A stretch of DNA of 64,000 nt from Lachnospiraceae bacterium (GTDB lineage Bacteria > Bacillota > Clostridia > Lachnospirales > Lachnospiraceae), in NCBI GenBank assembly GCA_030526195.1, contig JAUNDG010000004.1, positions 49,401 to 113,400 on the forward strand. Direction: 5' to 3'. The translations under genes were made by a program, and so were the position numbers. Of this stretch, positions 43,809 to 52,011 are shown piece by piece. Positions within the stretch are counted from its first letter, which is position 1. Each line of letters begins with the position of its first letter. Below the pieces are notes generated by a model. The model ran no database searches. It was not told the DNA's origin and saw only the letters and a program-made list of their open reading frames with translations.

Positions 43809-44617
43809 TGAAATTGTCGAAACGTCTGCAGGCGGTGGCCAACATGATCACCCCGGGTCTGCCGGTGGTGGATGTGGGCACCGACCATGGTTATATTCCG
43901 ATCTACCGCGTGGAGGAGGGCTTATCTCCCCGGGCGGTGGCGTCGGATGTGAACAAAGGCCCGCTGGCCTCGGCGGTGGAGAACATCGCCGCTCACGGTC
44001 TGGCGGATAAGATCCGGCCTGTGCTGGCGGACGGGGTGCCGAAGGAACCGCTGGAAGGGGCTCTGGTGATCGCCGGGATGGGCGGTATGCTGATGAGCCG
44101 GATCCTCAGGGAGGCCGGGCCATTTCTGAAGGGTTATTCGGAAATGATCCTGGAGCCTCAGTCGGACCTGATGCCTTTCCGGGAGACGCTTCTTGATCTG
44201 TCTCTTCGTATAGTAGATGAGGAAATGGTCTTCGAGGCCGGCAAGTTTTATCCCGTAATCCGGGTGGTGCCTGAGGGGGCTACCGAGATTAAGAATGGGA
44301 AAACTGAGATGGCAACGGGAGCGGAAACCGCACAGCCGATGACGGCGGATGCGGAGGCGGAAAAGGATGCGCTTTGCGGCGATTCTGCTAAGACTCGGAG
44401 CGGGTTATCCCGTGCCGCGCTCACCTACGGGCCGGTGCTCATGGCCAAACGTCATCCCGTTCTGAAGGCTTATGCCCAGAAGCAGCGGGATATGCATGCG
44501 AAGGTTCTTGAAAAACTGCGAGCCTCCGGCATGCCGGAATCACATGAACGCCTTCAGACCGTTGCGGCGGATCTTGAGGCGGCGGAAGAGGTGCTGGCAC
44601 TTTATGAAATGTCGTGA
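43808..44617 (+). CDS. trmK: tRNA (adenine-22-N1) methyltransferase TrmK
   Basis: TrmK methylates A22 of tRNAs. It begins KLSKRLQAVANMITPGLPVV with the SAM loop VDVGTDHGYIPIY, then IAGMGGMLMSRIL and LEPQSDLMPFRE. At 269 residues it is about 40 longer than usual. The extra residues (about 158-200, GATEIKNGKTEMATGAETAQ and on) form an unconserved Ala/Glu-rich loop before RAALTYGPVLMAKRHPV. It starts inside the rpoD stop and overlaps the next gene by 14 bp. Confidence 0.93.
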   Translation: MKLSKRLQAVANMITPGLPVVDVGTDHGYIPIYRVEEGLSPRAVASDVNKGPLASAVENIAAHGLADKIRPVLADGVPKEPLEGALVIAGMGGMLMSRILREAGPFLKGYSEMILEPQSDLMPFRETLLDLSLRIVDEEMVFEAGKFYPVIRVVPEGATEIKNGKTEMATGAETAQPMTADAEAEKDALCGDSAKTRSGLSRAALTYGPVLMAKRHPVLKAYAQKQRDMHAKVLEKLRASGMPESHERLQTVAADLEAAEEVLALYEMS

Positions 44618-45389
44618 CATTTTTGAAAAACTGGAAAATGATTATCCCCTGTCCCTGGCGGAGTCCTGGGACAATGTGGGTCTGCTCCTGGGGGATGAAG
44701 AGGCCGAGGTGAAAACGGTGGTGGTGGCCCTTGACGTGACGGAGGCCTCCGTGGCCAAAGCCGTTGAGGAGGGCGCCGATCTTCTGATCACCCACCATCC
44801 CCTTATTTTCAAACCCATGAGCCGGATCACCCGGCAGGAGCGGAACGGTCGGCGTCTGCTGACACTGGCTGAAAACAAGGTGGCGTATTACGCCATGCAC
44901 ACCAATTTTGATATCGCCGGCATGGCGGATCTTAATGCTGCTGAGCTTCAGCTTGAGGATGTGCGGGTGCTGGCGGAGACCACTGCTGACGACAACGGCG
45001 AGCCGGCGGGCTTTGGCCGTATCGGTCGCTTGCCTGAAGTCATGACAGCGGGCGAGCTGGCGGAACGGGTGAAAGAGGTGTATCGTCTCAAGGCTGTGCG
45101 CCTTTACGGCGATCCGGCCAAAGAGGTTGCCACAGCAGCCATCTGTTCCGGTTCCGGCCGCAGCTTTATCGGAGCGGCCCGGGAAAACAGGGCGGATATT
45201 TATATCACCGGGGATGTGGATTACCATTCGGCCATCGACGCGGTGGCGGATGGGCTGATGCTCATCGATGCCGGTCATTACGGAACCGAGTTCGGTTTCA
45301 TTTCCTTCATGACAAAGAAGCTGGCGGACACCTTCCCCGAGCTTCGCGTGATCGCCTGTGAGATCAGGCAGCCCTATGAGGTAATTTAA
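44604..45389 (+). CDS. Nif3-like dinuclear metal protein
   Basis: Nif3/YqfO proteins are hexameric, bind two metals and are annotated as GTP cyclohydrolase I type 2 homologues, with uncertain function. The sequence has LAESWDNVGLLLG, LLITHHPLIFKPM, YYAMHTNFDIAGM and, late, the metal-site DVDYHSAIDAVADGLMLIDAG. At 261 residues it lacks the PII-like insert of longer forms. The ATG at 44604 lies inside trmK and gives the expected N-terminus. rpoD-trmK-nif3 is a conserved Firmicute order. Confidence 0.92.
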   Translation: MKCRDIFEKLENDYPLSLAESWDNVGLLLGDEEAEVKTVVVALDVTEASVAKAVEEGADLLITHHPLIFKPMSRITRQERNGRRLLTLAENKVAYYAMHTNFDIAGMADLNAAELQLEDVRVLAETTADDNGEPAGFGRIGRLPEVMTAGELAERVKEVYRLKAVRLYGDPAKEVATAAICSGSGRSFIGAARENRADIYITGDVDYHSAIDAVADGLMLIDAGHYGTEFGFISFMTKKLADTFPELRVIACEIRQPYEVI

Positions 45390-45390
45390 T

Positions 45391-47058
45391 ATGGATGAAA
45401 AGAAGGCAATGCTGACAGTCACCATCAATGATAAGTGCTATGAGTATCCGAAGGGCACACCCCTTGAAGACCTGGCACGGGCATTTCAGGCCGCGTATGA
45501 CCATGACATTGTGCTCGTGAAGGTGAACGGCATCGTGAAGGAACTTCACGAGGTGCTGGAGGATGCAGGGGTGCTTCAGTTCATGACCACCGCCGATCCG
45601 GTGGGCCATCGGGCTTACAAGCGCAGTGGTTCCATGCTCTTTATGGCAGCTCTGCGGGATGTGGCCGGCGATGCGGTGAGTCGTGTCATCAATCATTTTT
45701 CTGTGGGCTACGGGTTCTATTACTCGGTGGCCGGCGTTGAAGTGACCGATGAGCTGGTGGCCAAGGTGGAAGAGCGTATGAAGGCTTTGGCGGCAGAAGG
45801 TCTGCCCATCCGGAAGACGTTCATTCGTACCGAACAGGCTATTGCCCTCTTTGAGAGTCTTCATCAGCCCGACAAGGCGGATCTTTTCAGAACCCGTCTG
45901 GCCAGTCGGGTGCATATTTATGAACTGAACGGCTACGAGGATTATTATTACGGCGTGATGCTGCACAATACGTCTTTCCTCAAGGCCTTTAAGCTGTATC
46001 ATTATCGGGACGGCATTGTGCTTCAGCTGCCACCCATTGAAACGCCGGAGGCGGTGACACCTCTCGATGTCCAGGAGAAGCTTTTTGATGCCCAGATGGA
46101 CGGCGAAAAGCAGTCGGATATTCTGGGGATTCCCAACATCGGCGCCCTGAATCAGGCGGTGGTGGGCCGGGATACCCGGGAACTCATTCTCATGGCCGAG
46201 GCGGTGCAGGAATCCCGCATTGCGGAGCTGGCCCAGAGCATCATTGCCCGGGGCACCGTAAAATTCGTGATGATCGCCGGACCTTCATCCTCCGGGAAAA
46301 CCACATTTTCTCAAAGACTGTGCATTCAGCTGATGTCCCGCGGGTATAAGCCCCATTACATCGGCCTTGACAACTATTTCGTCAATCGGGCGGACACACC
46401 GCTGCTGCCCAACGGCCAGAAGGATTTCGAAAGCCTGAGGGCCATCGACGTGGCCGGCTTCAACCGGGATATGGCGGCGCTTTTGCAGGGTGAGACCGTG
46501 GAAATGCCCTATTATGATTTCATCAAGGGCGAGCGGGTTTACCGGGGTGACTTCCTGACGCTGGGTGATGAAGACCTTCTGGTTATCGAAGGCATTCACG
46601 GCCTTAATGAGAAAATGAGTGAGTCTCTGCCTTCAGAGTCTAAATACAAGGTCTACATCAGTGCGCTGACGCAGCTCAATGTGGACGACCACAACCGGAT
46701 CCGCAGCAATGACGGCCGGTTGATCCGCCGGATCATCCGGGACAATCGGACCCGAGGTCACAATGCGTCCCAGACCATTGCCATGTGGCCGGCTGTGCGG
46801 AAGGGAGAGGAGAATAACATTTTCCCCTTCGAGGAGAGTGCGGACTTTATCTTCAATTCGGCGCTGCCCTATGAGCTGGCGGTACTCAAGCAGTACGTCC
46901 AGCCCCTGCTTTTCGGCGTGCCGGTGGAGGATCCTTCCTATACAGAAGCCAGACGCCTGCTGAAATTCCTGGATTATTTCATCGGGCTGCCGGAAGTAGA
47001 CGTGCCGACCAATTCCATCTTGAGGGAATTTATCGGCGGCGGATGCTTCCATTTGTAA
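45391..47058 (+). CDS. Uridine kinase-like P-loop protein with TGS and ThrRS-editing-like N-terminus
   Basis: Residues 1-70 resemble a TGS domain (TVTINDKCYEYPKGTPLEDLA), residues about 80-240 resemble the threonyl-tRNA synthetase second domain (SGSMLFMAALRD, GFYYSV), and residues about 285-490 are a phosphoribulokinase/uridine kinase domain with GPSSSGKTTFSQRL (P-loop) and YIGLDNYFVNR. Proteins with this architecture are annotated as nucleoside kinases, but the substrate of this group is not established to my knowledge. It starts 1 bp after the nif3 stop. 555 residues. Confidence 0.88.
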   Translation: MDEKKAMLTVTINDKCYEYPKGTPLEDLARAFQAAYDHDIVLVKVNGIVKELHEVLEDAGVLQFMTTADPVGHRAYKRSGSMLFMAALRDVAGDAVSRVINHFSVGYGFYYSVAGVEVTDELVAKVEERMKALAAEGLPIRKTFIRTEQAIALFESLHQPDKADLFRTRLASRVHIYELNGYEDYYYGVMLHNTSFLKAFKLYHYRDGIVLQLPPIETPEAVTPLDVQEKLFDAQMDGEKQSDILGIPNIGALNQAVVGRDTRELILMAEAVQESRIAELAQSIIARGTVKFVMIAGPSSSGKTTFSQRLCIQLMSRGYKPHYIGLDNYFVNRADTPLLPNGQKDFESLRAIDVAGFNRDMAALLQGETVEMPYYDFIKGERVYRGDFLTLGDEDLLVIEGIHGLNEKMSESLPSESKYKVYISALTQLNVDDHNRIRSNDGRLIRRIIRDNRTRGHNASQTIAMWPAVRKGEENNIFPFEESADFIFNSALPYELAVLKQYVQPLLFGVPVEDPSYTEARRLLKFLDYFIGLPEVDVPTNSILREFIGGGCFHL

Positions 47059-47068
47059 GTTTGTCATA

Positions 47069-47220
47069 TCCGATGCCCGGCGGAGTGCGGATTTGAGCTG
47101 AATTGCGGCTGTGGCATCGGAGGAAGAAAAAAGCAAGTTTTCCGATGCCCAGTGGAGGTTGCTACAGAGCTGAACCAAGGCAAGGGCATCGGAATATAAA
47201 AGGAATAAGGGTTCCGATGT
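47069..47220 (+). repeat. 72-bp-period tandem hairpin array before rnpB
   Basis: Two 53-nt units (47069-47121 and 47141-47193) each start TCCGATGCCC and end GGCATCGGA, which pair, and share GGAG and GAGCTGAA at identical offsets while the rest differs. A third start, TCCGATG, falls at 47213, giving an exact 72-bp period, and runs into the rnpB promoter. Confidence 0.75.
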
Positions 47221-47229
47221 CTCTCGACA

Positions 47230-47258
47230 TTGACAAGAGAAAATGATATTGGTATGAT
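47230..47258 (+). promoter_or_regulatory. Promoter of rnpB
   Basis: A perfect TTGACA (47230-47235) and TATGAT (47253-47258) are 17 bp apart. The predicted start near 47264-47266 coincides with the 5' end of the RNase P RNA. Confidence 0.85.
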
Positions 47259-47263
47259 GCTTC

Positions 47264-47611
47264 AAGCAGGCAGGACATACGGCCGCGGCCGACAAGACGA
47301 AAGGTGTCGGGCGAGGAAAGTCCGGGCTTCACAGGGCAGGATGCCGGATAACGTCCGGTAGGGGTAACCCTCAGGAAAGCGCAGCAGAAATGATACCGCC
47401 GCTTATGCGGTAAGGGTGAAATGGCAGTGTAAGAGACTACCGCCGTCACGGTAACGGGACGGGCATATGCAAGCCCCATCCGAAGCAAGACCGAGAAGAA
47501 GCGATATGGCGGCCCGTCATGCTTCAGGTAGGTCGCTTGAGCCGTCCGGCAACGGGCGGTCTAGACAGATGGCCGTACACGACAGAACCCGGCTTACCGT
47601 TCTGCCTGTAG
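47264..47611 (+). ncRNA. rnpB: RNase P RNA, class A
   Basis: The catalytic RNA of RNase P matures tRNA 5' ends. The conserved core GAGGAAAGTCCGGGCTTC, the GATACCGCC and GGTAAGGGTGAAA stretches and the late ACAGAACCCGGCTTA are present in order. The ends CAGGCAGGAC and GTTCTGCCTG pair as P1, which defines the approximate boundaries. About 348 nt, typical of class A. It has its own consensus promoter. Confidence 0.96.
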
Positions 47612-47632
47612 ATATAGTGAATTTAACATAAT

Positions 47633-47673
47633 AAGCAGACAAAGTGCCTTGCGAAGTGTGCGTATGTCTGTTT
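47633..47673 (+). repeat. Dispersed A repeat, copy 4a (after rnpB)
   Basis: AAGCAGACA (47633) and TGTCTGTTT (47665-47673) pair around a loop containing TTGCGAAGTG. It is the first of two A-type copies directly behind rnpB. Confidence 0.5.
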
Positions 47674-47676
47674 AAG

Positions 47677-47727
47677 GAGTAAGCAGTGAAGCGGACATCG
47701 TGCCCTGTGGGTATTGTGCATGTCTGC
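47677..47727 (+). repeat. Dispersed A repeat, copy 4b
   Basis: GAGTAAGCAGTGAAGCGGAC matches the start of copy 1; GCGGACAT and ATGTCTGC pair. Eight A residues follow. Part B is absent. Confidence 0.6.
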
Positions 47728-47796
47728 AAAAAAAATGGCGATCGCGGGCAGTGGTTTCTGCTGTCTTGATAAGATCGACAACGATTGGTTTTAAAA

Positions 47797-48501
47797 ATGA
47801 AAGTTTTAGGAAATGCACTTCATAAGTTCTGGGCTCTTTTCGGCCTGGAGTTTAACAAGCGGTGGTTCAGACTCTGGATCATCTTTTTTTTCTTTATAGT
47901 CTATATGATGACCTTCATGTGGCTGGAGAGTCTGGAGCCGGCGAACCTGCACATCATCCATTGTGTGATCGACGATTACATTCCTGTGGTGCCGGTGTTC
48001 ATTTTTCCGTATCTGGCCTGGTTTCCGCTGATCGGGATCACCATGGCATTTTATGCCTTTTTCCAGAAGAATGACACGGAGTTCCGGTGTTATGTGTCCA
48101 TGGTGGTGCTGGGCATCATTTTCTTCGTTATCATCTGCCTCGTCTGGCCCAACGGTCTTGAGCTCCGGCCGGACGTGTCCGGCCCCGGTTTCTTTAACTG
48201 GGCGCTGCGGACGCTGTACAGCAACGATACACCCACCAACGTTTTCCCGTCACTTCATGTGTATCAGACACTGGTGGCGGTGGTGCCCACCTGGCGTTTG
48301 TATCGGAAAAAGCATCCGGTGCTGACCTGGTTTGTGGTGGTGCTGGCGGTGCTCATCTGCCTTTCCACGGTGTTCCTGAAGCAGCACAGTATCATTGATG
48401 CGGTGGCCGGTGTGGTCTTTGCTGCGATCTTTTACTGGATCAGCTATTACGTTTTTCCGTTCCGTCGCCGCGAGGCTGCACAGGTACAGACAGAAGCGTA
48501 A
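47797..48501 (+). CDS. PAP2-family membrane phosphatase
   Basis: The 234-residue protein has five or six membrane helices and PAP2 motifs FPSLHVYQTL and KQHSIIDAVAGV, the two histidines of the active site. It may act on undecaprenyl pyrophosphate, phosphatidic acid or a similar lipid phosphate; the first KxxxxxxRP motif is not clear, and the arrangement resembles the inositol-phosphorylceramide-synthase-like branch. The TTG at 47785 is in frame, but the ATG at 47797 is more likely. A terminator follows. Confidence 0.83.
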   Translation: MKVLGNALHKFWALFGLEFNKRWFRLWIIFFFFIVYMMTFMWLESLEPANLHIIHCVIDDYIPVVPVFIFPYLAWFPLIGITMAFYAFFQKNDTEFRCYVSMVVLGIIFFVIICLVWPNGLELRPDVSGPGFFNWALRTLYSNDTPTNVFPSLHVYQTLVAVVPTWRLYRKKHPVLTWFVVVLAVLICLSTVFLKQHSIIDAVAGVVFAAIFYWISYYVFPFRRREAAQVQTEA

Positions 48502-48520
48502 ACAGATATATCGAATATTC

Positions 48521-48559
48521 AGAGTGTTGTCCCATGATCCGGGGCAGCACTCTTTTTTT
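48521..48559 (+). terminator. Terminator after the PAP2 gene
   Basis: AGAGTGTTGTCCC (48521-48533) and GGGGCAGCACTCT (48541-48553) pair with two G-U pairs, followed by TTTTTT. Confidence 0.9.
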
Positions 48560-48564
48560 GAACT

Positions 48565-48628
48565 GCAGCAAGCATTCCCCCGATTCAAAGACGCAGGGTC
48601 TTAAGCGGGGGTTACGGGGGAAGCTTGC
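48565..48628 (+). repeat. Dispersed B repeat, copy 5
   Basis: GCAGCAAGCATTCCCCCG, AAAGACGCAGGGTCTTAAGC and the closing GGGGGAAGCTTGC form a long imperfect hairpin: the outer GCAAGC..CCCC pairs with GGGG..GCTTGC and the inner AAGAC with GTCTT. It follows the PAP2 terminator. Confidence 0.7.
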
Positions 48629-48657
48629 ATCAGCAGGGGTAAAAGCCCCTGCTGATG
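48628..48657. repeat. 12-bp perfect hairpin
   Basis: CATCAGCAGGGG and CCCCTGCTGATG pair perfectly around TAAAAG. No T-run follows. It sits between B copy 5 and A+B copy 6. Confidence 0.65.
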
Positions 48658-48680
48658 GGCTACCGAAGGTAGCTGCGGTT

Positions 48681-48783
48681 CACGAGCAAGGAGCGAAGCG
48701 TATTGCGAGTGTCCGCTTTATGGGCAGCAAGCATTCCCCCGCTTTAAAGACGCAGAATCTTAAATGGAGGTGACAGGGGAAGA
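48681..48783 (+). repeat. Dispersed A+B repeat, copy 6
   Basis: It begins CACGAGCAAGGAGCGAAGCG, has GTGTCCGCTTTA, then GCAGCAAGCATTCCCCCGC, AAAGACGCAGAATCTTAAAT and ends near GACAGGGGAAG. It matches copy 1 (21307-21406) across both parts. Confidence 0.7.
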
Positions 48784-48867
48784 GTGTTTGCTTAGAAAAT
48801 CTGCTGAAAATGGCAGATTTGTGGCAGATTTTGGGGCCAAAATGGACTCTGAATGTTGTGCGGTAAG

Positions 48868-48896
48868 TTGACAAATCAACGAAAATGGATTATATT
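48868..48896 (+). promoter_or_regulatory. Promoter of the ABC importer
   Basis: A perfect TTGACA (48868-48873) and TATATT (48891-48896) are 17 bp apart. A hairpin AAATCTGC / GCAGATTT lies about 45 bp upstream. The rest of the 48502-48985 gap is made of the repeats listed here. Confidence 0.8.
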
Positions 48897-48985
48897 AGTC
48901 TTTAACGTCGGCGATTTATCGTATTAAAGTTTAATGCATGAAAGTGATTGCCGATACAGATCATGTATAACAAGAGGGAAGAATT

Positions 48986-49948
48986 ATGAAAAAGAGAGTT
49001 TTAGCATTAACTATGGCTGCCGCCATGATGCTGACAATGGTCGGCTGCGGCTCCTCAAAGAAGGAAGGCTACAACGTTGGTATCTGCCAGTTCGTACAGC
49101 ATGACGCACTTGATGCTGCGACAAAGGGCTTCATGGAAGCTATGAAGGAAGACCTGGGCGACAAGGTCACATTCGATGAACAGAACGCTTCAGGCGAACC
49201 GGCCAACTGCGCTACAATCGCTAACCAGATGGTCGCTAACGATGTTGACCTGATCCTGGGTAATGCCACACCGGCTCTTCAGGCTGCTGCCGCTGCTACA
49301 GATTCTATTCCGATTATCGGTACATCTGTTACAGACTATGCCACAGCTCTGGAAATCGCTGAATGGACAGGCGTTACAAACAAGAACATTTCCGGTACAA
49401 GCGACCTTGCTCCGCTTGATCAGCAGGCTGCTATGATCAACGAACTGTTCCCGGAAGCCAAGGATATCGGTATCCTGTATTGCTCAGCTGAACCGAACTC
49501 CCTGTATCAGGCAAATTCCATCAGAGAATACCTGGTGAACGAATATGGCTACAATGTGACAGATTTCACATTCGCTGACTCCAACGATATCGCTTCTGTC
49601 TGCACAGCTGCTGTTTCTGAAGTTGATGTTCTGTACATCCCGACAGACAACGCTGCCGCTGCCAACACATCCGTTATCGACAATGTCTGCCTGGAAGCCG
49701 GTGTTCCGGTTGTTGCCGGTGAAGCCGGTATCTGCCAGGGCTGCGGTGTTGCCACACTGTCTATCAGCTACTATGACATCGGCTGGGCTGCCGGTAAGAT
49801 GGCTGTTGACATCCTGGTAAACGGCAAAGACGTTTCCAAGATGGAAATCCAGACTGCTGAAAATGTTACAAAGCAGTACATCGCCAGCCGTTGCGAAAAG
49901 CTCGGTGTTGTTATTCCGGAAGGCTATGAAGCTCTGGATGAAGCCTAA
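48986..49948 (+). CDS. ABC importer substrate-binding lipoprotein (TrpX/PF04392 type)
   Basis: The protein has a lipoprotein signal peptide with the cysteine at about 21 (LTMVGCGSS) and a periplasmic-binding fold of the family ABC_sub_bind (QFVQHDALDAATKGFMEAMK, ANQMVANDVDLILGNATPAL, DIGILYCSAEPNS). Members bind aromatic amino acids or remain unassigned, so the ligand is open. The DNA uses ACA and GCT codons heavily. A terminator lies between it and the permease gene, so the binding protein is probably made in excess. Confidence 0.9.
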   Translation: MKKRVLALTMAAAMMLTMVGCGSSKKEGYNVGICQFVQHDALDAATKGFMEAMKEDLGDKVTFDEQNASGEPANCATIANQMVANDVDLILGNATPALQAAAAATDSIPIIGTSVTDYATALEIAEWTGVTNKNISGTSDLAPLDQQAAMINELFPEAKDIGILYCSAEPNSLYQANSIREYLVNEYGYNVTDFTFADSNDIASVCTAAVSEVDVLYIPTDNAAAANTSVIDNVCLEAGVPVVAGEAGICQGCGVATLSISYYDIGWAAGKMAVDILVNGKDVSKMEIQTAENVTKQYIASRCEKLGVVIPEGYEALDEA

Positions 49949-49991
49949 GCTTTGAAAAAGCGGTAATTTACCTAACATTTTTTAACGCATT

Positions 49992-50023
49992 AAAGCGGTC
50001 GGGATTGACTCCGACCGCTTTTT
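49992..50023 (+). terminator. Terminator between binding protein and permease
   Basis: AAAGCGGTCGG (49992-50002) and CCGACCGCTTT (50011-50021) pair around an 8-nt loop and run into TTTT. Read-through would lower expression of the downstream genes. Confidence 0.85.
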
Positions 50024-50079
50024 CCATGTAGAATAGTATAGTATGTTTTTTATATCATTATTATACGGGGGAAGCATAA

Positions 50080-51009
50080 GTGGAAATTATCAAACTGTTT
50101 AATGCTTTACCGGGTGCCGTGGCTCAGGGTCTTATCTGGGGTATCATGGCGATCGGTGTTTACATTACCTATAAGATCCTCGATATCGCGGATCTGACGG
50201 TAGACGGCACGATGTGTACAGGTGGTGCTGTCTGTGTCATGATGATGCTGAGCGGCCACAACGTGGTGACAGCTCTGGCCGTTGCGACCATTGCCGGTCT
50301 GTTGGCCGGTTTTGTGACCGGTGTGCTCCACACGGTCATGGGAATCCCGGCGATTCTGTCCGGTATTCTGACCCAGCTGGGACTATATTCCGTTAACTTG
50401 TTGATATTGGGCGGCAAAGCCAACCAGGCCATCAATGTCGATAACTACGACCTGCTGGTGTCCCTGCGCTTTGTCAAAGTGGGCAATGTCTTCCAGAACA
50501 CCATTTTCGTGGTCGCCCTGATCACGGTTGTCATGGTGGTCATCGTCTATTGCTTCTTCGGCACTGAAATCGGTGCAGCCCTTCGTGCCACAGGCTCCAA
50601 CAATCGCATGGCCTGTGCTCAGGGTATCAACATCACCTTCACAAAGATTCTGGGCCTGATGCTGTCCAACGGTATCGTGGCTTTCTCATCAGCGCTGTAT
50701 TCACAGTATCAGGGCTTTGCCGACGTTAACGCCGGCCGTGGTGCCATCGTTATCGGCCTGGCCTCTGTTATCATCGCTGAGGTGCTGTTTGACCGGTTTA
50801 TCCATAACCTGGCCATCAAGCTCCTGTCTGTGTCAGTGGGTTCTATCATTTACTTCCTGGTTATCCAGATCGTCCTTTGGCTGGGTCTTGATTCCAACTA
50901 TCTGAAGCTGCTGTCAGCTGTGATCGTAGCCATCTTCCTGGCTGTGCCGAACCTTCTTGAAAAATGGCGTATCAGAAGTGCTTATTCAGCAGGAGGGGAG
51001 GACGAGTAA
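50080..51009 (+). CDS. ABC importer permease
   Basis: The 309-residue protein has about eight membrane segments and the branched-chain/TrpX-type permease pattern (GLIWGIMAIGVYITYKILDI, ADLTVDGTMCTGGAVCVMMM, ALRATGSNNRMACAQGI, the coupling loop). The start is GTG at 50080 with GGGGGAAG upstream. Its stop overlaps the ATPase start by one base. Confidence 0.92.
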   Translation: MEIIKLFNALPGAVAQGLIWGIMAIGVYITYKILDIADLTVDGTMCTGGAVCVMMMLSGHNVVTALAVATIAGLLAGFVTGVLHTVMGIPAILSGILTQLGLYSVNLLILGGKANQAINVDNYDLLVSLRFVKVGNVFQNTIFVVALITVVMVVIVYCFFGTEIGAALRATGSNNRMACAQGINITFTKILGLMLSNGIVAFSSALYSQYQGFADVNAGRGAIVIGLASVIIAEVLFDRFIHNLAIKLLSVSVGSIIYFLVIQIVLWLGLDSNYLKLLSAVIVAIFLAVPNLLEKWRIRSAYSAGGEDE

Positions 51010-51803
51010 TGCTTGAGCTTCGTAATGTACAAAAGACCTTTAACAAAGGGACTATTAATGAAAAGAAAGCCTTAAGAGGCTTGAACCTGACATTAAATGA
51101 CGGCGACTTCGTCACTGTCATCGGCGGTAATGGTGCCGGTAAGTCCACCATGCTGAATATGATCGCCGGTGTGTATCCCATCGATAAGGGCACGATCATG
51201 CTGAACGATACGGATATTTCACTGTGGCCGGAACATAAGAGAGCTAAATTCCTGGGTCGTGTGTTCCAGGATCCCATGATGGGGACCGCCGCCAGCATGC
51301 AGATCGAAGAAAACCTGGCGCTGGCCAATCGCCGCGGCAAGACCCGTGGTATGAAATGGTTCATCGGCTCCAAGGAACGTGAGATGTTCCGCGAACAGCT
51401 GAAGACCCTGGACCTTGGCCTTGAGGATCGTATGACCTCTCGTGTGGGCCTTCTGTCCGGTGGTCAGAGACAGGCCTTAACACTGCTGATGGCTACTCTG
51501 AAGCAGCCGGAACTTCTTCTTCTTGATGAACATACCGCAGCCCTCGACCCGAAGACAGCGGCCAAGGTTCTGGAACTGACAGAGAAGATCGTAACAGAAA
51601 ATAACCTGACCACTCTGATGATCACCCATAATATGAAGCATGCCATTCGGTACGGCAACCGCCTCATCATGATGTCAGAGGGTAAGATCATCTATGACGT
51701 ATCCGGTGAAGAAAAGAAGAACCTGCAGGTATCTGACCTTCTGGAGAAATTCAAACAGGACGGCGAAGAACTGAGCAACGACCGCATGCTGCTGGAAAGC
51801 TGA
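51009..51803 (+). CDS. ABC importer ATPase
   Basis: The 264-residue protein shows Walker A GGNGAGKST, signature LSGGQRQAL, Walker B LLLLDEHTAALD and the H-loop MITHNMKHA. The frame is open back to 50964 inside the permease gene, but the ATG at 51009 follows GGAGGGGAGG and overlaps the permease stop (TAATG). It powers the importer with the permease and the upstream lipoprotein. Confidence 0.95.
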   Translation: MLELRNVQKTFNKGTINEKKALRGLNLTLNDGDFVTVIGGNGAGKSTMLNMIAGVYPIDKGTIMLNDTDISLWPEHKRAKFLGRVFQDPMMGTAASMQIEENLALANRRGKTRGMKWFIGSKEREMFREQLKTLDLGLEDRMTSRVGLLSGGQRQALTLLMATLKQPELLLLDEHTAALDPKTAAKVLELTEKIVTENNLTTLMITHNMKHAIRYGNRLIMMSEGKIIYDVSGEEKKNLQVSDLLEKFKQDGEELSNDRMLLES

Positions 51804-51852
51804 TCGGTAACGTCCGCTTTGCTGTGAGTGGAAAATACTCTATAAAAAAATG

Positions 51853-51892
51853 AAACCGTGTGAAAATGAGTCATCATTTTCACACGGTTTTT
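51853..51892 (+). terminator. Terminator of the ABC operon, carrying GAAAATGA/TCATTTTC arms
   Basis: A 17-bp perfect stem, AAACCGTGTGAAAATGA (51853-51869) with TCATTTTCACACGGTTT (51874-51890) and loop GTCA, followed by TT and C. It contains the over-represented CATTTTC heptamer in both arms. Confidence 0.9.
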
Positions 51893-52011
51893 CTATATGA
51901 GTTATGAAAAATACAAAGGTCCCGGAGAAAAGGCCGGCATTCGATTATCCGCCCGCCAATGATGGACGGCTTGTACGCCGTAAGCATAGGGCGGTGGTTA
52001 CTCTTCGGGCA

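Noticed and set aside
48502-48985. Small protein-coding genes in the repeat-rich gap
   Set aside because: Short open frames here are built from the palindromic repeats, differ between copies and lack ribosome-binding sites.
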